Part shown: positions 1-5,918 of the stretch, one piece after another | Layout: the number at the start of each line of letters is the position of its first letter | Position numbering within the stretch: the stretch's first letter is position 1 | Source: Helicobacteraceae bacterium | GTDB taxonomy: Bacteria; Campylobacterota; Campylobacteria; Campylobacterales; Sulfurimonadaceae | Assembly: GCA_030642185.1 (NCBI GenBank) | Contig: DAOWOG010000094.1 | Coordinates: 1 to 5,918 of the forward strand | Direction of reading: 5' to 3' | Length of the DNA stretch: 5,918 bases | Position numbers and translations under genes: made by a program | Notes under the pieces: generated by a model | Database searches by the model: none | What the model saw: the letters and a program-made list of their open reading frames with translations, nothing else | Told to the model about the DNA's origin: nothing

Positions 1-783
1 GTCTATCGTGCGATCAAAAGTGAACTTGGTCAGTTTCCTGCACCGTTTGGAATCAATCATTACCTTATTTTTGATATGGACATTGATACACCGAAACAGA
101 TCACAAAACTTTTGCGAAAGGCATTTTTTATTCATAAACGCCTTAAACATAAGCTGGTCATTAAGGTGTTAAATCCCGGAGACCTTAACATTTTAGGAAC
201 ATTGAAGAAATTGAGACGAGACAATATTATTATCGATATCGATTACTATGACGGTGGAAGAGAACAGATCATTTTCAAAGATCTGACACAGTATCATATC
301 GGCCTGGTGATTGTTTCAAGACGTCTGTTTGCCGAGCAGCAGATACGCGAAATTCTTTTTGATGCACATATACCTGTTATTAAACTTGCAGAGCGCTCTT
401 TTTCCAAAATCAAAGAGAGTGTGGTTGTACTTGCTCACAATAAAGATCTTGAGCGTGTTTCCACAACTGTTTTTGATATCTCGTCTCAAATGGGATTTAA
501 CCTTGAAATAGTCAGTTATATGAGCGACCAAAATGAGTACGAGGAAGAGATACTTGAACATTTTCAAAATCTTTCAACAATTTTTTCAAAGATGATCAAA
601 GTAATAGATCTTGAAGAAAATCCCATTCGTGTACTGCGTCAAAAGGAGAATTTTCTGCACTGCGTACCATTTACGGAGAAAATGCTTGCCACTCCGATTA
701 CGACGATTTTCTCAACAGATACGGAACGCCTCTATCATCGCCTTGATATGTTCCATCAGGTCTTTATTCCGGTTAAAATATAG
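1..783 (+). CDS. Conserved protein with Usp-like alpha/beta domains, C-terminal part (5' partial; COG3400-like?)
   Basis: The reading frame is open from the first base, so this is the last 260 codons of a longer gene. The ATG at 76 is an internal methionine (preceded in frame by residues ending HYLIFD) and not the start. No membrane segment is visible, so this portion is soluble. It looks like alternating strands and helices. LVIVSRRLFAEQQIREILF followed by DAHIPVIKL (about fragment residues 102-128) resembles the last strand-helix-strand of a universal-stress-protein fold. VVVLAHNKDLER (about 141-152) resembles the first strand of a second such domain. From memory, the gene before aroB in Helicobacter pylori (HP0282) belongs to an uncharacterised family, COG3400, linked to TrkA-N nucleotide-binding proteins. 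I infer that this is the same family but cannot confirm it. No catalytic motif is seen. It may bind a nucleotide or regulate a transporter. It lies 72 bases before aroB on the same strand and may be cotranscribed with it. Confidence 0.8.
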   Translation, partial: VYRAIKSELGQFPAPFGINHYLIFDMDIDTPKQITKLLRKAFFIHKRLKHKLVIKVLNPGDLNILGTLKKLRRDNIIIDIDYYDGGREQIIFKDLTQYHIGLVIVSRRLFAEQQIREILFDAHIPVIKLAERSFSKIKESVVVLAHNKDLERVSTTVFDISSQMGFNLEIVSYMSDQNEYEEEILEHFQNLSTIFSKMIKVIDLEENPIRVLRQKENFLHCVPFTEKMLATPITTIFSTDTERLYHRLDMFHQVFIPVKI

Positions 784-826
784 CGCTTCTATAGGCATTA
801 TTAAGAAAGCATAAAGTAATATATCC

Positions 827-832
827 TATCAT
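827..832 (+). promoter_or_regulatory. Weak -10 promoter candidate upstream of aroB
   Basis: TATCAT matches the sigma-70 -10 consensus TATAAT at five of six bases. It lies in an AT-rich spacer between the stop of the upstream gene and the aroB ATG. No -35 box is seen at the expected distance. That is not disqualifying if this is a member of the Campylobacterota, whose main sigma factor is known to rely little on a -35 element. It would give a leader of roughly 15-20 bases. TAATAT at 817-822 is an alternative. AT-rich spacers produce such matches by chance, so this is weak. Confidence 0.2.
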
Positions 833-855
833 AAACTTTAAAATTCGGATCATCA

Positions 856-1905
856 ATGACAATCAGAATTTCACTCAGACAAATGCAGGATTCCTCATAC
901 GATATAACGATCGATGCATTAAAACAGCTTCAGTTTGATACAAAAGTTGCTGTCGTAACCAACCCCACTGTTTCACAGTTTCATCTGGATTATCTGCTTG
1001 ATCGCCTTAGCGTTAAAGAACTGCTCATCATTACAATTCCTGACGGTGAACAGTATAAAAACTGGAGTACGATAGAGCAGATTTTAAATGAAATGTTTGA
1101 AAAGCGTTTTAATCGTAAATCGCTGCTGATCGCATTTGGCGGCGGGGTGATTGGTGACATGACGGGATTTGCCGCAAGTATTTATCAGCGGGGAATTGAT
1201 TTTGTACAGATTCCTACAACACTGCTTTCACAGGTTGACGCCAGTGTCGGAGGCAAGACCGGTATTAACAATGCATACGGCAAAAATCTGATCGGAGCAT
1301 TTCACCAGCCCAAAGCCGTTTATGCTGATCCGCATTTTCTGACGACACTTCCTTCACGTGAATTTGGCGCGGGTGTAGCTGAAATCGTCAAAATGGCAGT
1401 GACATTTGACAGCGATTTTTTCAATTGGCTTGAAACTGCCGATCTGCATGATCCGCTGCAGCTCAAAGAGGCCATATCCAAATCAGTTCAGACCAAAGCC
1501 CGGGTTGTCGCAGAAGATGAAAAAGAACGAGGGATCCGTGCCGCGCTTAACTACGGTCATACCTTTGGACATGTTATTGAAAATGAAACGCGCTATTCAA
1601 CTTATCTGCACGGAGAAGCGGTTGCCATCGGAATGGTGATGGCAAATGCAGCATCATGTGCATTGGGATGGATGGATGATGAAGAGGCTGATCGGATCAA
1701 ATCTCTTTTACAACGCCATGGGTTGCCGACAAGTTATGTCATCGCAGATACGGACAGGTTTTACGAGACATTTTATCTGGATAAAAAAAGTGCTGATCAG
1801 GCAATTACCTTTATACTCGCAAGACATATCGGTGACGTTGAGATCACGGACAGTGTGAGTGAATCAGTCATCAAGTCAGTGCTCACACAGTACAAGGCCG
1901 ACTGA
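856..1905 (+). CDS. aroB: 3-dehydroquinate synthase
   Basis: This is the second enzyme of the shikimate pathway. It converts DAHP to 3-dehydroquinate in the cytoplasm, using NAD+ and a divalent metal. The protein is 349 residues, the normal size for the family. Visible signatures in order are DGEQYK at 63-68, the NAD-binding glycine-rich segment GGGVIGD at 95-101, and the active-site block PTTLLSQVDASVGGKTGIN at 120-138. The metal ligands are expected to be Glu176 (in GAGVAEIVK), His235 (in NYGHTFGH) and His252 (in LHGEAVAIGM), by analogy with Aspergillus Glu194/His271/His287. All are intact, so the enzyme should be active. The ATG at 856 is the first start after an in-frame TAA at 832-834, and it gives the usual N-terminus. 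Only a weak GGA (847-849) serves as a ribosome site. The gene appears to lead a tightly packed four-gene set, with its stop one base before the next ATG. Confidence 0.98.
   Translation: MTIRISLRQMQDSSYDITIDALKQLQFDTKVAVVTNPTVSQFHLDYLLDRLSVKELLIITIPDGEQYKNWSTIEQILNEMFEKRFNRKSLLIAFGGGVIGDMTGFAASIYQRGIDFVQIPTTLLSQVDASVGGKTGINNAYGKNLIGAFHQPKAVYADPHFLTTLPSREFGAGVAEIVKMAVTFDSDFFNWLETADLHDPLQLKEAISKSVQTKARVVAEDEKERGIRAALNYGHTFGHVIENETRYSTYLHGEAVAIGMVMANAASCALGWMDDEEADRIKSLLQRHGLPTSYVIADTDRFYETFYLDKKSADQAITFILARHIGDVEITDSVSESVIKSVLTQYKAD
1894..1897 (+). promoter_or_regulatory. Short ribosome binding site supporting the ATG at 1907
   Basis: AAGG lies inside the last codons of aroB, nine bases before the ATG at 1907. 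The competing in-frame GTG at 1859 has no comparable purine-rich site. Starting there would also place a polar 16-residue stretch in front of an otherwise good signal peptide. This supports 1907 as the start of the channel gene. Confidence 0.4.
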
Positions 1906-1906
1906 T

Positions 1907-4096
1907 ATGCGTATCGTATGGCTGCTCTTCTTATCTGTTGTAATGCTCCACGCCATCGATGCAACGGATATGGTGCTTGGCATTGACAGCCTGAACAGAA
2001 ACAGGCAGACCACGCCTTATATAGATCAAAGTACTACAGTACAGAAGATTGATGTTCAGGCAAAACTGAAAACACGGCGTACCCAATACCGTGCAGAACT
2101 GAAAAAAATCAATACTCTGCTTGAACAGGATAATATCTGGATTAATGCACAAGAAGATTATATTGCATATCGTGTCAGTGAATTGGAACTGGCACAGATA
2201 AAAGCACGTATACAAGTACTCAGTATTCATGAGAATGAAGATAATGAACATGAATTATTGAAGCTAAACAAAGAAAAAAACACGCTTTTAAAACGTCTTG
2301 AAAATCTGGACAGTGAGAATCGGGCTTCATTTTTAAAGATGCTTGATGAAAAAAAGATCGATATCCGTTTTGATGCTGCAGAGTTCGTCAAATATGAAAG
2401 TGAACTTCCACATCTCGAGAAACTTATACTTTTGCTGAACAAAAAAAAGTTATTGCTTGAACAGCTTATTTTGATCGACCAAAAACATGATTACAGTGAT
2501 GATTTTGATAATGTCACTCTGCGTCTAAAAACTTTTGACATGGTCAAAGAGACCATAGTTACCATCCAGGAGAAACGTTCCGACGAGATTGAAATGCTAA
2601 ATATTGATCTGGAAGAAATTAAGGGTGAACTTGAAAAAGACAGTATCTGGCAAAAGAGTTATGATGCCTATCTCTCCTATCTGCAGGTTAAACGCGATCT
2701 GGTTGTACTGCATGATCGAATCGAAAATCTTGTTAAAGTGGGTGACAGCATCAAAGAAAAGGATGAGCTTGCTCTGCTTACCGAAAAGGAGAAAATTTTA
2801 TCAGATCAGCTTTCTCTGCTAAAAGGTCATGGTATCTCACCGTTTGCAAATCTCATTAAACCGGAAGACATTGAAGAAGAACCGGAAATCAATGATCCTA
2901 TCGATATTTTTACGGGCATATCGTACAAGAAACATATACGAGAATCATATCAGGCTTATGTGAAGCGTGGCAAAGATCTGCAGCAAATTATGATTCTGCT
3001 GCGAAAAAAGATAAAAGTTCTGAAATATATTCAGGCCATTGATCAAAAAAACAGCTATCGAACCGAAATTGATGAAACAAGTGAAAAACTTGAAAGATTT
3101 ACCGTTGCGCTCGGGACTTTGCAAAGTACTGAGAATGTTTATGGCAAAAGGATCGAAGAGATCGATCTTCAGATTCAAAAACGTATTGAGAAACAGATCT
3201 ATAAACTGTTCAATATCGGCATCATTATTCTGGTACTGTTTTTATTATCGTTTCTTGTGAAATTGGGAGCCAAAAAATACATTACCGATAATGAACGTTT
3301 CTATATGTCGAACAAGATCATTACATTTACCAACGTAACATTGATAATCCTGATACTTTTATTTAACTATATTGAGAATGTCAATTATCTTGTAACGGTT
3401 CTCGGTTTTGCCTCTGCCGGTATCGCGATCGCAATGAAAGACTGGTTTATGAGCATGCTGGGCTGGCTGGTTATCGTGTTTGGCGGATCTATTCATGTCG
3501 GTGATCGGGTGCGTGTTGACAAAGACGGTATGCTGTATGTCGGCGATGTTCTCGACATCTCTTTACTGCGTATTACAATTCTCGAAGACATTACCTTAAC
3601 AACCTATTTGCATAACCGTAGAGCAGGAAGGATCATTTTTATTCCGAATAACTATGTTTTTACAACGATGATCGCGAATTACACCCATGTATCACTCAAA
3701 ACGGTCTGGGATGGAATCGATATTACCATTACATTTGATTCCAACCACAAAAAAGCGATGCATATTACGAAAGATGTCGCGCGTAAATATGCCAAAGGCT
3801 ACACCGATATCACCAGGAAACAGCTCAATAAACTGCGTCATCGCTATAGTTTGAAAAATACCAATGTTGAGCCCCGTGTTTTTTCATTTATAGAAGAAAA
3901 CGGCATACGCATCAGTACATGGTATCTTACAAATGCCTATGCGACACTGACGCTGCGCAGTACTATCTCAATGGAGATAATCGATGCATTTAAAAATGAA
4001 GACGATATCACCATCGCTTATCCTACTCAAAAACTTCATCTGAGCGGCAGTGAGGAAAAGAGACCGCCGTTTGACACTGAAGAAGCAATTATATGA
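1907..4096 (+). CDS. MscS-family mechanosensitive ion channel with large periplasmic coiled-coil domain
   Basis: This is probably an inner-membrane channel that opens under membrane tension and releases solutes during osmotic down-shock. From the ATG at 1907 it is 729 residues. Residues 1-19 form a signal peptide (MRIVWLLFLSVVMLHAIDA). Residues about 20-430 are highly charged, mostly helical and probably periplasmic, and contain two diverged copies of one module (see the repeat entry). Hydrophobic segments follow at about 433-453, 470-488 and 494-527. The last is the glycine/alanine-rich pore helix, with VLGFASAGIAIAMKDW at 498-513. The beta domain follows, with the MscS hallmarks VGDRVRV (531-537) and FIPNNYVF (578-585), then the cytosolic alpha/beta domain to about 710. 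Three membrane segments resemble plain MscS, so this resembles MscK-type channels only in having a big N-terminal extension. The stop overlaps the next ATG by four bases (ATGA). The family call is firm. The gating stimulus and the role of the extension are unknown. Confidence 0.92.
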   Translation: MRIVWLLFLSVVMLHAIDATDMVLGIDSLNRNRQTTPYIDQSTTVQKIDVQAKLKTRRTQYRAELKKINTLLEQDNIWINAQEDYIAYRVSELELAQIKARIQVLSIHENEDNEHELLKLNKEKNTLLKRLENLDSENRASFLKMLDEKKIDIRFDAAEFVKYESELPHLEKLILLLNKKKLLLEQLILIDQKHDYSDDFDNVTLRLKTFDMVKETIVTIQEKRSDEIEMLNIDLEEIKGELEKDSIWQKSYDAYLSYLQVKRDLVVLHDRIENLVKVGDSIKEKDELALLTEKEKILSDQLSLLKGHGISPFANLIKPEDIEEEPEINDPIDIFTGISYKKHIRESYQAYVKRGKDLQQIMILLRKKIKVLKYIQAIDQKNSYRTEIDETSEKLERFTVALGTLQSTENVYGKRIEEIDLQIQKRIEKQIYKLFNIGIIILVLFLLSFLVKLGAKKYITDNERFYMSNKIITFTNVTLIILILLFNYIENVNYLVTVLGFASAGIAIAMKDWFMSMLGWLVIVFGGSIHVGDRVRVDKDGMLYVGDVLDISLLRITILEDITLTTYLHNRRAGRIIFIPNNYVFTTMIANYTHVSLKTVWDGIDITITFDSNHKKAMHITKDVARKYAKGYTDITRKQLNKLRHRYSLKNTNVEPRVFSFIEENGIRISTWYLTNAYATLTLRSTISMEIIDAFKNEDDITIAYPTQKLHLSGSEEKRPPFDTEEAII
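2117..3175 (+). repeat. Diverged tandem duplication within the periplasmic region of the MscS-family protein
   Basis: Two copies of a module of about 170-185 residues lie side by side: residues about 71-238 and 241-423 of the 729-residue protein. Matching landmarks are LLEQDNIW (71-78) with ELEKDSIW (241-248), LNKEKNTLLKRLENL (120-134) with LTEKEKILSDQLSLL (291-305), and LLNKKKLLLEQLILIDQK (176-193) with LLRKKIKVLKYIQAIDQK (364-381). A fourth pair is TIQEKRSDEIEMLNIDLEEI (219-238) with TLQSTENVYGKRIEEIDLQI (404-423). The order is kept throughout. The second copy carries an acidic insertion of about 17 residues near 320-337. The similarity is at protein level; I saw no long DNA-level identity, so the duplication is old. 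Confidence 0.75.
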
Positions 4097-5349
4097 TGAA
4101 TGATGTACGTAAAAAGGTCTTTTTTAAAACATTCGGCTGTCGGACAAACCTTTTTGATTCTCAGGTAATGATGAGTCGCCTCAAAGATTTTGATATCACT
4201 TTGAATGAGACGGATGCGGATGTCGTTGTTGTCAATTCATGCACGGTAACCAATGGTGCCGACACCGGCGTTCGCGGTTATATCAATCATGTTGAAAAAG
4301 CCGGCAAACAGATTTTTATGACAGGGTGCGGTGCACATACAAAAGGTGAATCCCTATTTGATCAGAAAAAAGTTTTCGGTGTTTTCGGACAGTCGGAAAA
4401 AGAACGTATCAATACACTTTTGCAAAATGATACACGGTTTTATGAACTCGGCGATCTGGATTTCATTGATGAAAGTGTGGTCGATGAGTTTGTCGGCAAA
4501 AGCCGTGCTTTTATCAAAATCCAGGAAGGATGCAACTTTCGCTGCAGTTACTGCATTATTCCGTTTGTACGCGGAGATGCGCGCAGTATGCATGAAGAGA
4601 AGATCATTGAGCAGATTGAACGTCTTGCTGCCAATGGATTTGGAGAGTTTGTTTTAACAGGCACCAATGTGGGAAGCTATGGTCAGGGAGAGGGCCGTTC
4701 CATTGCTGCGCTGATGAAAAAAATAAGTTTGATCCGTGGCGTCAGACGTATCCGTATCGGTTCGATGGAGCCTATTCAGGTTACAGATGAATTTAAAGAG
4801 CTTTTAACGGAGCCATGGCTGGAGAAACATCTGCATATTGCACTGCAGCACACTTCACCTGAGATGCTTAAAATTATGAATCGCAGAAATCGTTTTACAA
4901 CTGATCTGAAACTTTTTGAAGAATTGGCCGAAAAAAGCTTTGCAATCGGAACTGATTTTATTGTCGGTCATCCCGGTGAAAGTGAGGTACGCTGGAGTGA
5001 AGCGATGGAGAACCTTCGTCGACTGCCGCTTACCCATATGCATGCTTTTACCTACTCAAAACGTGACGGAACGCCCTCTGCAGCCATGAAACCTGAAATA
5101 AACGGAGCCGTGTCAAAAACACGAATGAAACAGATGACTGACATGGTAGAAGAGAATAATTTTCTGTTTCGTCAAAACACTTCACCGGTATTGGAAGTGT
5201 TGATAGAGAGTCAAAAAGAGGGACTCTATTATGGTCTTGATCAGTTTTTTAATAAAGTCATGATCAGGTCTTCAAATGATCTCATCGGCAATTGGCTTAG
5301 CGTTGAAAATTATGAAGTCAAGAAGGAGTACAATTATGCTGAGTTCTAA
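4093..5349 (+). CDS. mtaB: tRNA (N6-L-threonylcarbamoyladenosine(37)-C2)-methylthiotransferase
   Basis: This is a radical-SAM enzyme that adds a methylthio group to t6A37 of ANN-decoding tRNAs (giving ms2t6A), which supports accurate decoding. The protein has 418 residues. The N-terminal methylthiotransferase domain carries the three cysteines for the auxiliary 4Fe-4S cluster: Cys16 ([14 protein letters not shown]), Cys50 (VVNSCTVTN) and Cys79 (MTGCGA). The radical-SAM cluster motif CNFRCSYC supplies Cys147, Cys151 and Cys154. Other family motifs are [10 protein letters not shown] (188-197), [15 protein letters not shown] (251-265) and [11 protein letters not shown] (286-296). The GCRTN form and the missing MiaB-specific features favour MtaB over MiaB or RimO. 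The last 50 or so residues are a compact TRAM-like tail. The ATG at 4093 overlaps the channel stop; a second ATG follows at 4096, and a weak GAAGAAG lies at 4079-4085. Translation is probably coupled to the upstream gene. No key residue is missing. Confidence 0.93.
   Translation: MMNDVRKKVFFKTFGCRTNLFDSQVMMSRLKDFDITLNETDADVVVVNSCTVTNGADTGVRGYINHVEKAGKQIFMTGCGAHTKGESLFDQKKVFGVFGQSEKERINTLLQNDTRFYELGDLDFIDESVVDEFVGKSRAFIKIQEGCNFRCSYCIIPFVRGDARSMHEEKIIEQIERLAANGFGEFVLTGTNVGSYGQGEGRSIAALMKKISLIRGVRRIRIGSMEPIQVTDEFKELLTEPWLEKHLHIALQHTSPEMLKIMNRRNRFTTDLKLFEELAEKSFAIGTDFIVGHPGESEVRWSEAMENLRRLPLTHMHAFTYSKRDGTPSAAMKPEINGAVSKTRMKQMTDMVEENNFLFRQNTSPVLEVLIESQKEGLYYGLDQFFNKVMIRSSNDLIGNWLSVENYEVKKEYNYAEF
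5323..5328 (+). promoter_or_regulatory. Strong ribosome binding site for the FtsH-like gene
   Basis: AAGGAG lies seven bases before the ATG at 5336, inside the coding end of mtaB. It is the clearest Shine-Dalgarno sequence in the window and fixes the start of the last gene, even though that gene overlaps mtaB by 14 bases. Confidence 0.75.
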
Positions 5350-5918
5350 ATCTAATCGAATTATTCTGATTGCTTCTGCTGTTCTTGTTGTCATTTTGAT
5401 AGCTTATGCCTTTTTACGTGATACCGCCAAAGTAGCGTCATTAAATGATGTTGAAGTGATGCTTGAGAGTAAGCAGGTTGAAAAAGTGACCGCTTCCAAA
5501 GAGTATTTCTATCTGAAAACCGATCATGGACTTTACAAAATCACGGCTTCACAGGTAACACCGGAACTTTTTTTAAATCAGAAAGTTCAGTTCGATTCCG
5601 GATCAAATATACTGATTTGGGTATTCATACTGGTCTTGGTTCTTGGCGGTGCAAGTTTTACGTTTCGTTTCTGGCTGAAACATCGATTGATTTTTGACAA
5701 CTCACCGAAGCTGAAAGCCTCAACGGTCGATATCTCTGCTGCGGAGGCGGTTATGCCTGTTAAATCGGATGTCACTTTTGCTGATATCGGCGGAATAACC
5801 GATGTGAAAGAGGAGCTTGAGGAGATTATCGATTTTTTAAAAAATCCTGTTCGATATCGTAACTTCGGTGCACGTATGCCGCGGGGAGTACTTCTTGTGG
5901 GCCCTCCGGGTGTCGGTA
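5336..5918 (+). CDS. FtsH-like membrane-bound AAA+ ATPase, N-terminal part (3' partial)
   Basis: The first 194 residues of a membrane-anchored AAA+ protein are present; the frame is open to the end of the window. The architecture is that of FtsH: a membrane helix at about 9-27, an extracytoplasmic domain of some 63 residues (about 28-90), a second helix at about 91-111, a short linker, and then the AAA+ start [19 protein letters not shown] (147-165). This runs into [12 protein letters not shown] (183-194), the Walker A motif, cut just before its lysine. FtsH proteins extract and degrade membrane proteins in an ATP- and zinc-dependent way, but the Walker B, arginine-finger and HExxH protease regions lie outside this window. 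From memory, Campylobacterota carry a canonical FtsH elsewhere and a shorter FtsH-like protein in this operon (HP0286, Cj1005c). I infer that this is the latter, so I give no gene symbol. The start is supported by a strong AAGGAG and by the signal-anchor it creates. Confidence 0.9.
   Translation, partial: MLSSKSNRIILIASAVLVVILIAYAFLRDTAKVASLNDVEVMLESKQVEKVTASKEYFYLKTDHGLYKITASQVTPELFLNQKVQFDSGSNILIWVFILVLVLGGASFTFRFWLKHRLIFDNSPKLKASTVDISAAEAVMPVKSDVTFADIGGITDVKEELEEIIDFLKNPVRYRNFGARMPRGVLLVGPPGVG

Noticed and set aside
76..78. ATG at 76 as the start of the first gene
   Set aside because: The frame is open upstream to base 1 with protein-like sequence, and there is no ribosome site before 76. 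The gene continues beyond the window.
791..829. Possible hairpin terminator or leader in the aroB spacer (ATAGG at 791-795 with CCTAT at 825-829)
   Set aside because: It has only five base pairs, a loop of about 29 bases and no following T-run. This is expected by chance in AT-rich DNA.
1931..2251. Minus-strand open frame opposite the start of the channel gene
   Set aside because: It is cysteine- and phenylalanine-rich low-quality sequence lying fully antisense to a well-supported gene. It has no recognisable motif. The other antisense and offset frames in the window are shadows in the same way.
2441..2448. Run of eight A bases in the channel gene as a phase-variable or slippage site
   Set aside because: It encodes consecutive lysines in a charged helix, and the frame is intact on both sides. 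Known phase variation in this group mostly uses longer runs, typically of G or C. A shorter A7 run lies at 2274-2280 with the same explanation.
5587..5775. Minus-strand open frame within the FtsH-like gene
   Set aside because: It is antisense to a clearly recognised membrane ATPase, with no motif and no ribosome site.
5831..5846. Perfect 16-base palindrome GATTTTTTAAAAAATC
   Set aside because: It lies in coding sequence for the conserved FtsH-type segment DFLKNP, and its A/T runs follow from those codons. There is no sign that it is an operator or terminator.

Overview
The window is a stretch of ordinary chromosome carrying five genes, all on the + strand. The first and the last run off the ends. 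There is no gene-free stretch over 300 bases: the only intergenic gap is about 70 bases, before aroB. I see no RNA gene, mobile element, CRISPR array, attachment site or convincing terminator.

The likely source is a member of the Campylobacterota (Epsilonproteobacteria), probably a free-living Sulfurimonas/Sulfuricurvum/Sulfurovum-like lineage. I base this on gene order: a conserved unknown gene, aroB, a long MscS-type channel, an MtaB-type methylthiotransferase and an FtsH-like membrane ATPase. From memory, this matches HP0282-HP0286 of Helicobacter pylori and Cj1008c-Cj1005c of Campylobacter jejuni. The base composition is moderately AT-rich but clearly less so than C. jejuni. Genus-level assignment is inference.

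Layout: (1) 1-783, the C-terminal part of a soluble, probably nucleotide-binding or Usp-like protein, possibly COG3400. (2) 784-855, a short AT-rich spacer with a weak promoter candidate. (3) 856-1905, aroB (3-dehydroquinate synthase). (4) 1907-4096, an MscS-family channel with a large periplasmic coiled-coil region. (5) 4093-5349, mtaB (tRNA ms2t6A37 methylthiotransferase). (6) 5336-5918, the start of an FtsH-like AAA+ membrane ATPase, cut off in its Walker A motif.

From aroB onward the genes are packed with a 1-base gap, a 4-base ATGA overlap and a 14-base overlap. They are almost certainly one translationally coupled operon. Their functions (aromatic amino acid synthesis, envelope mechanosensing, tRNA modification, membrane protein quality control) do not form an obvious pathway, so the grouping looks like a conserved housekeeping operon. 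I do not find a new defence or mobile system here. The most interesting signal is an internal duplication in the periplasmic region of the MscS-family protein.
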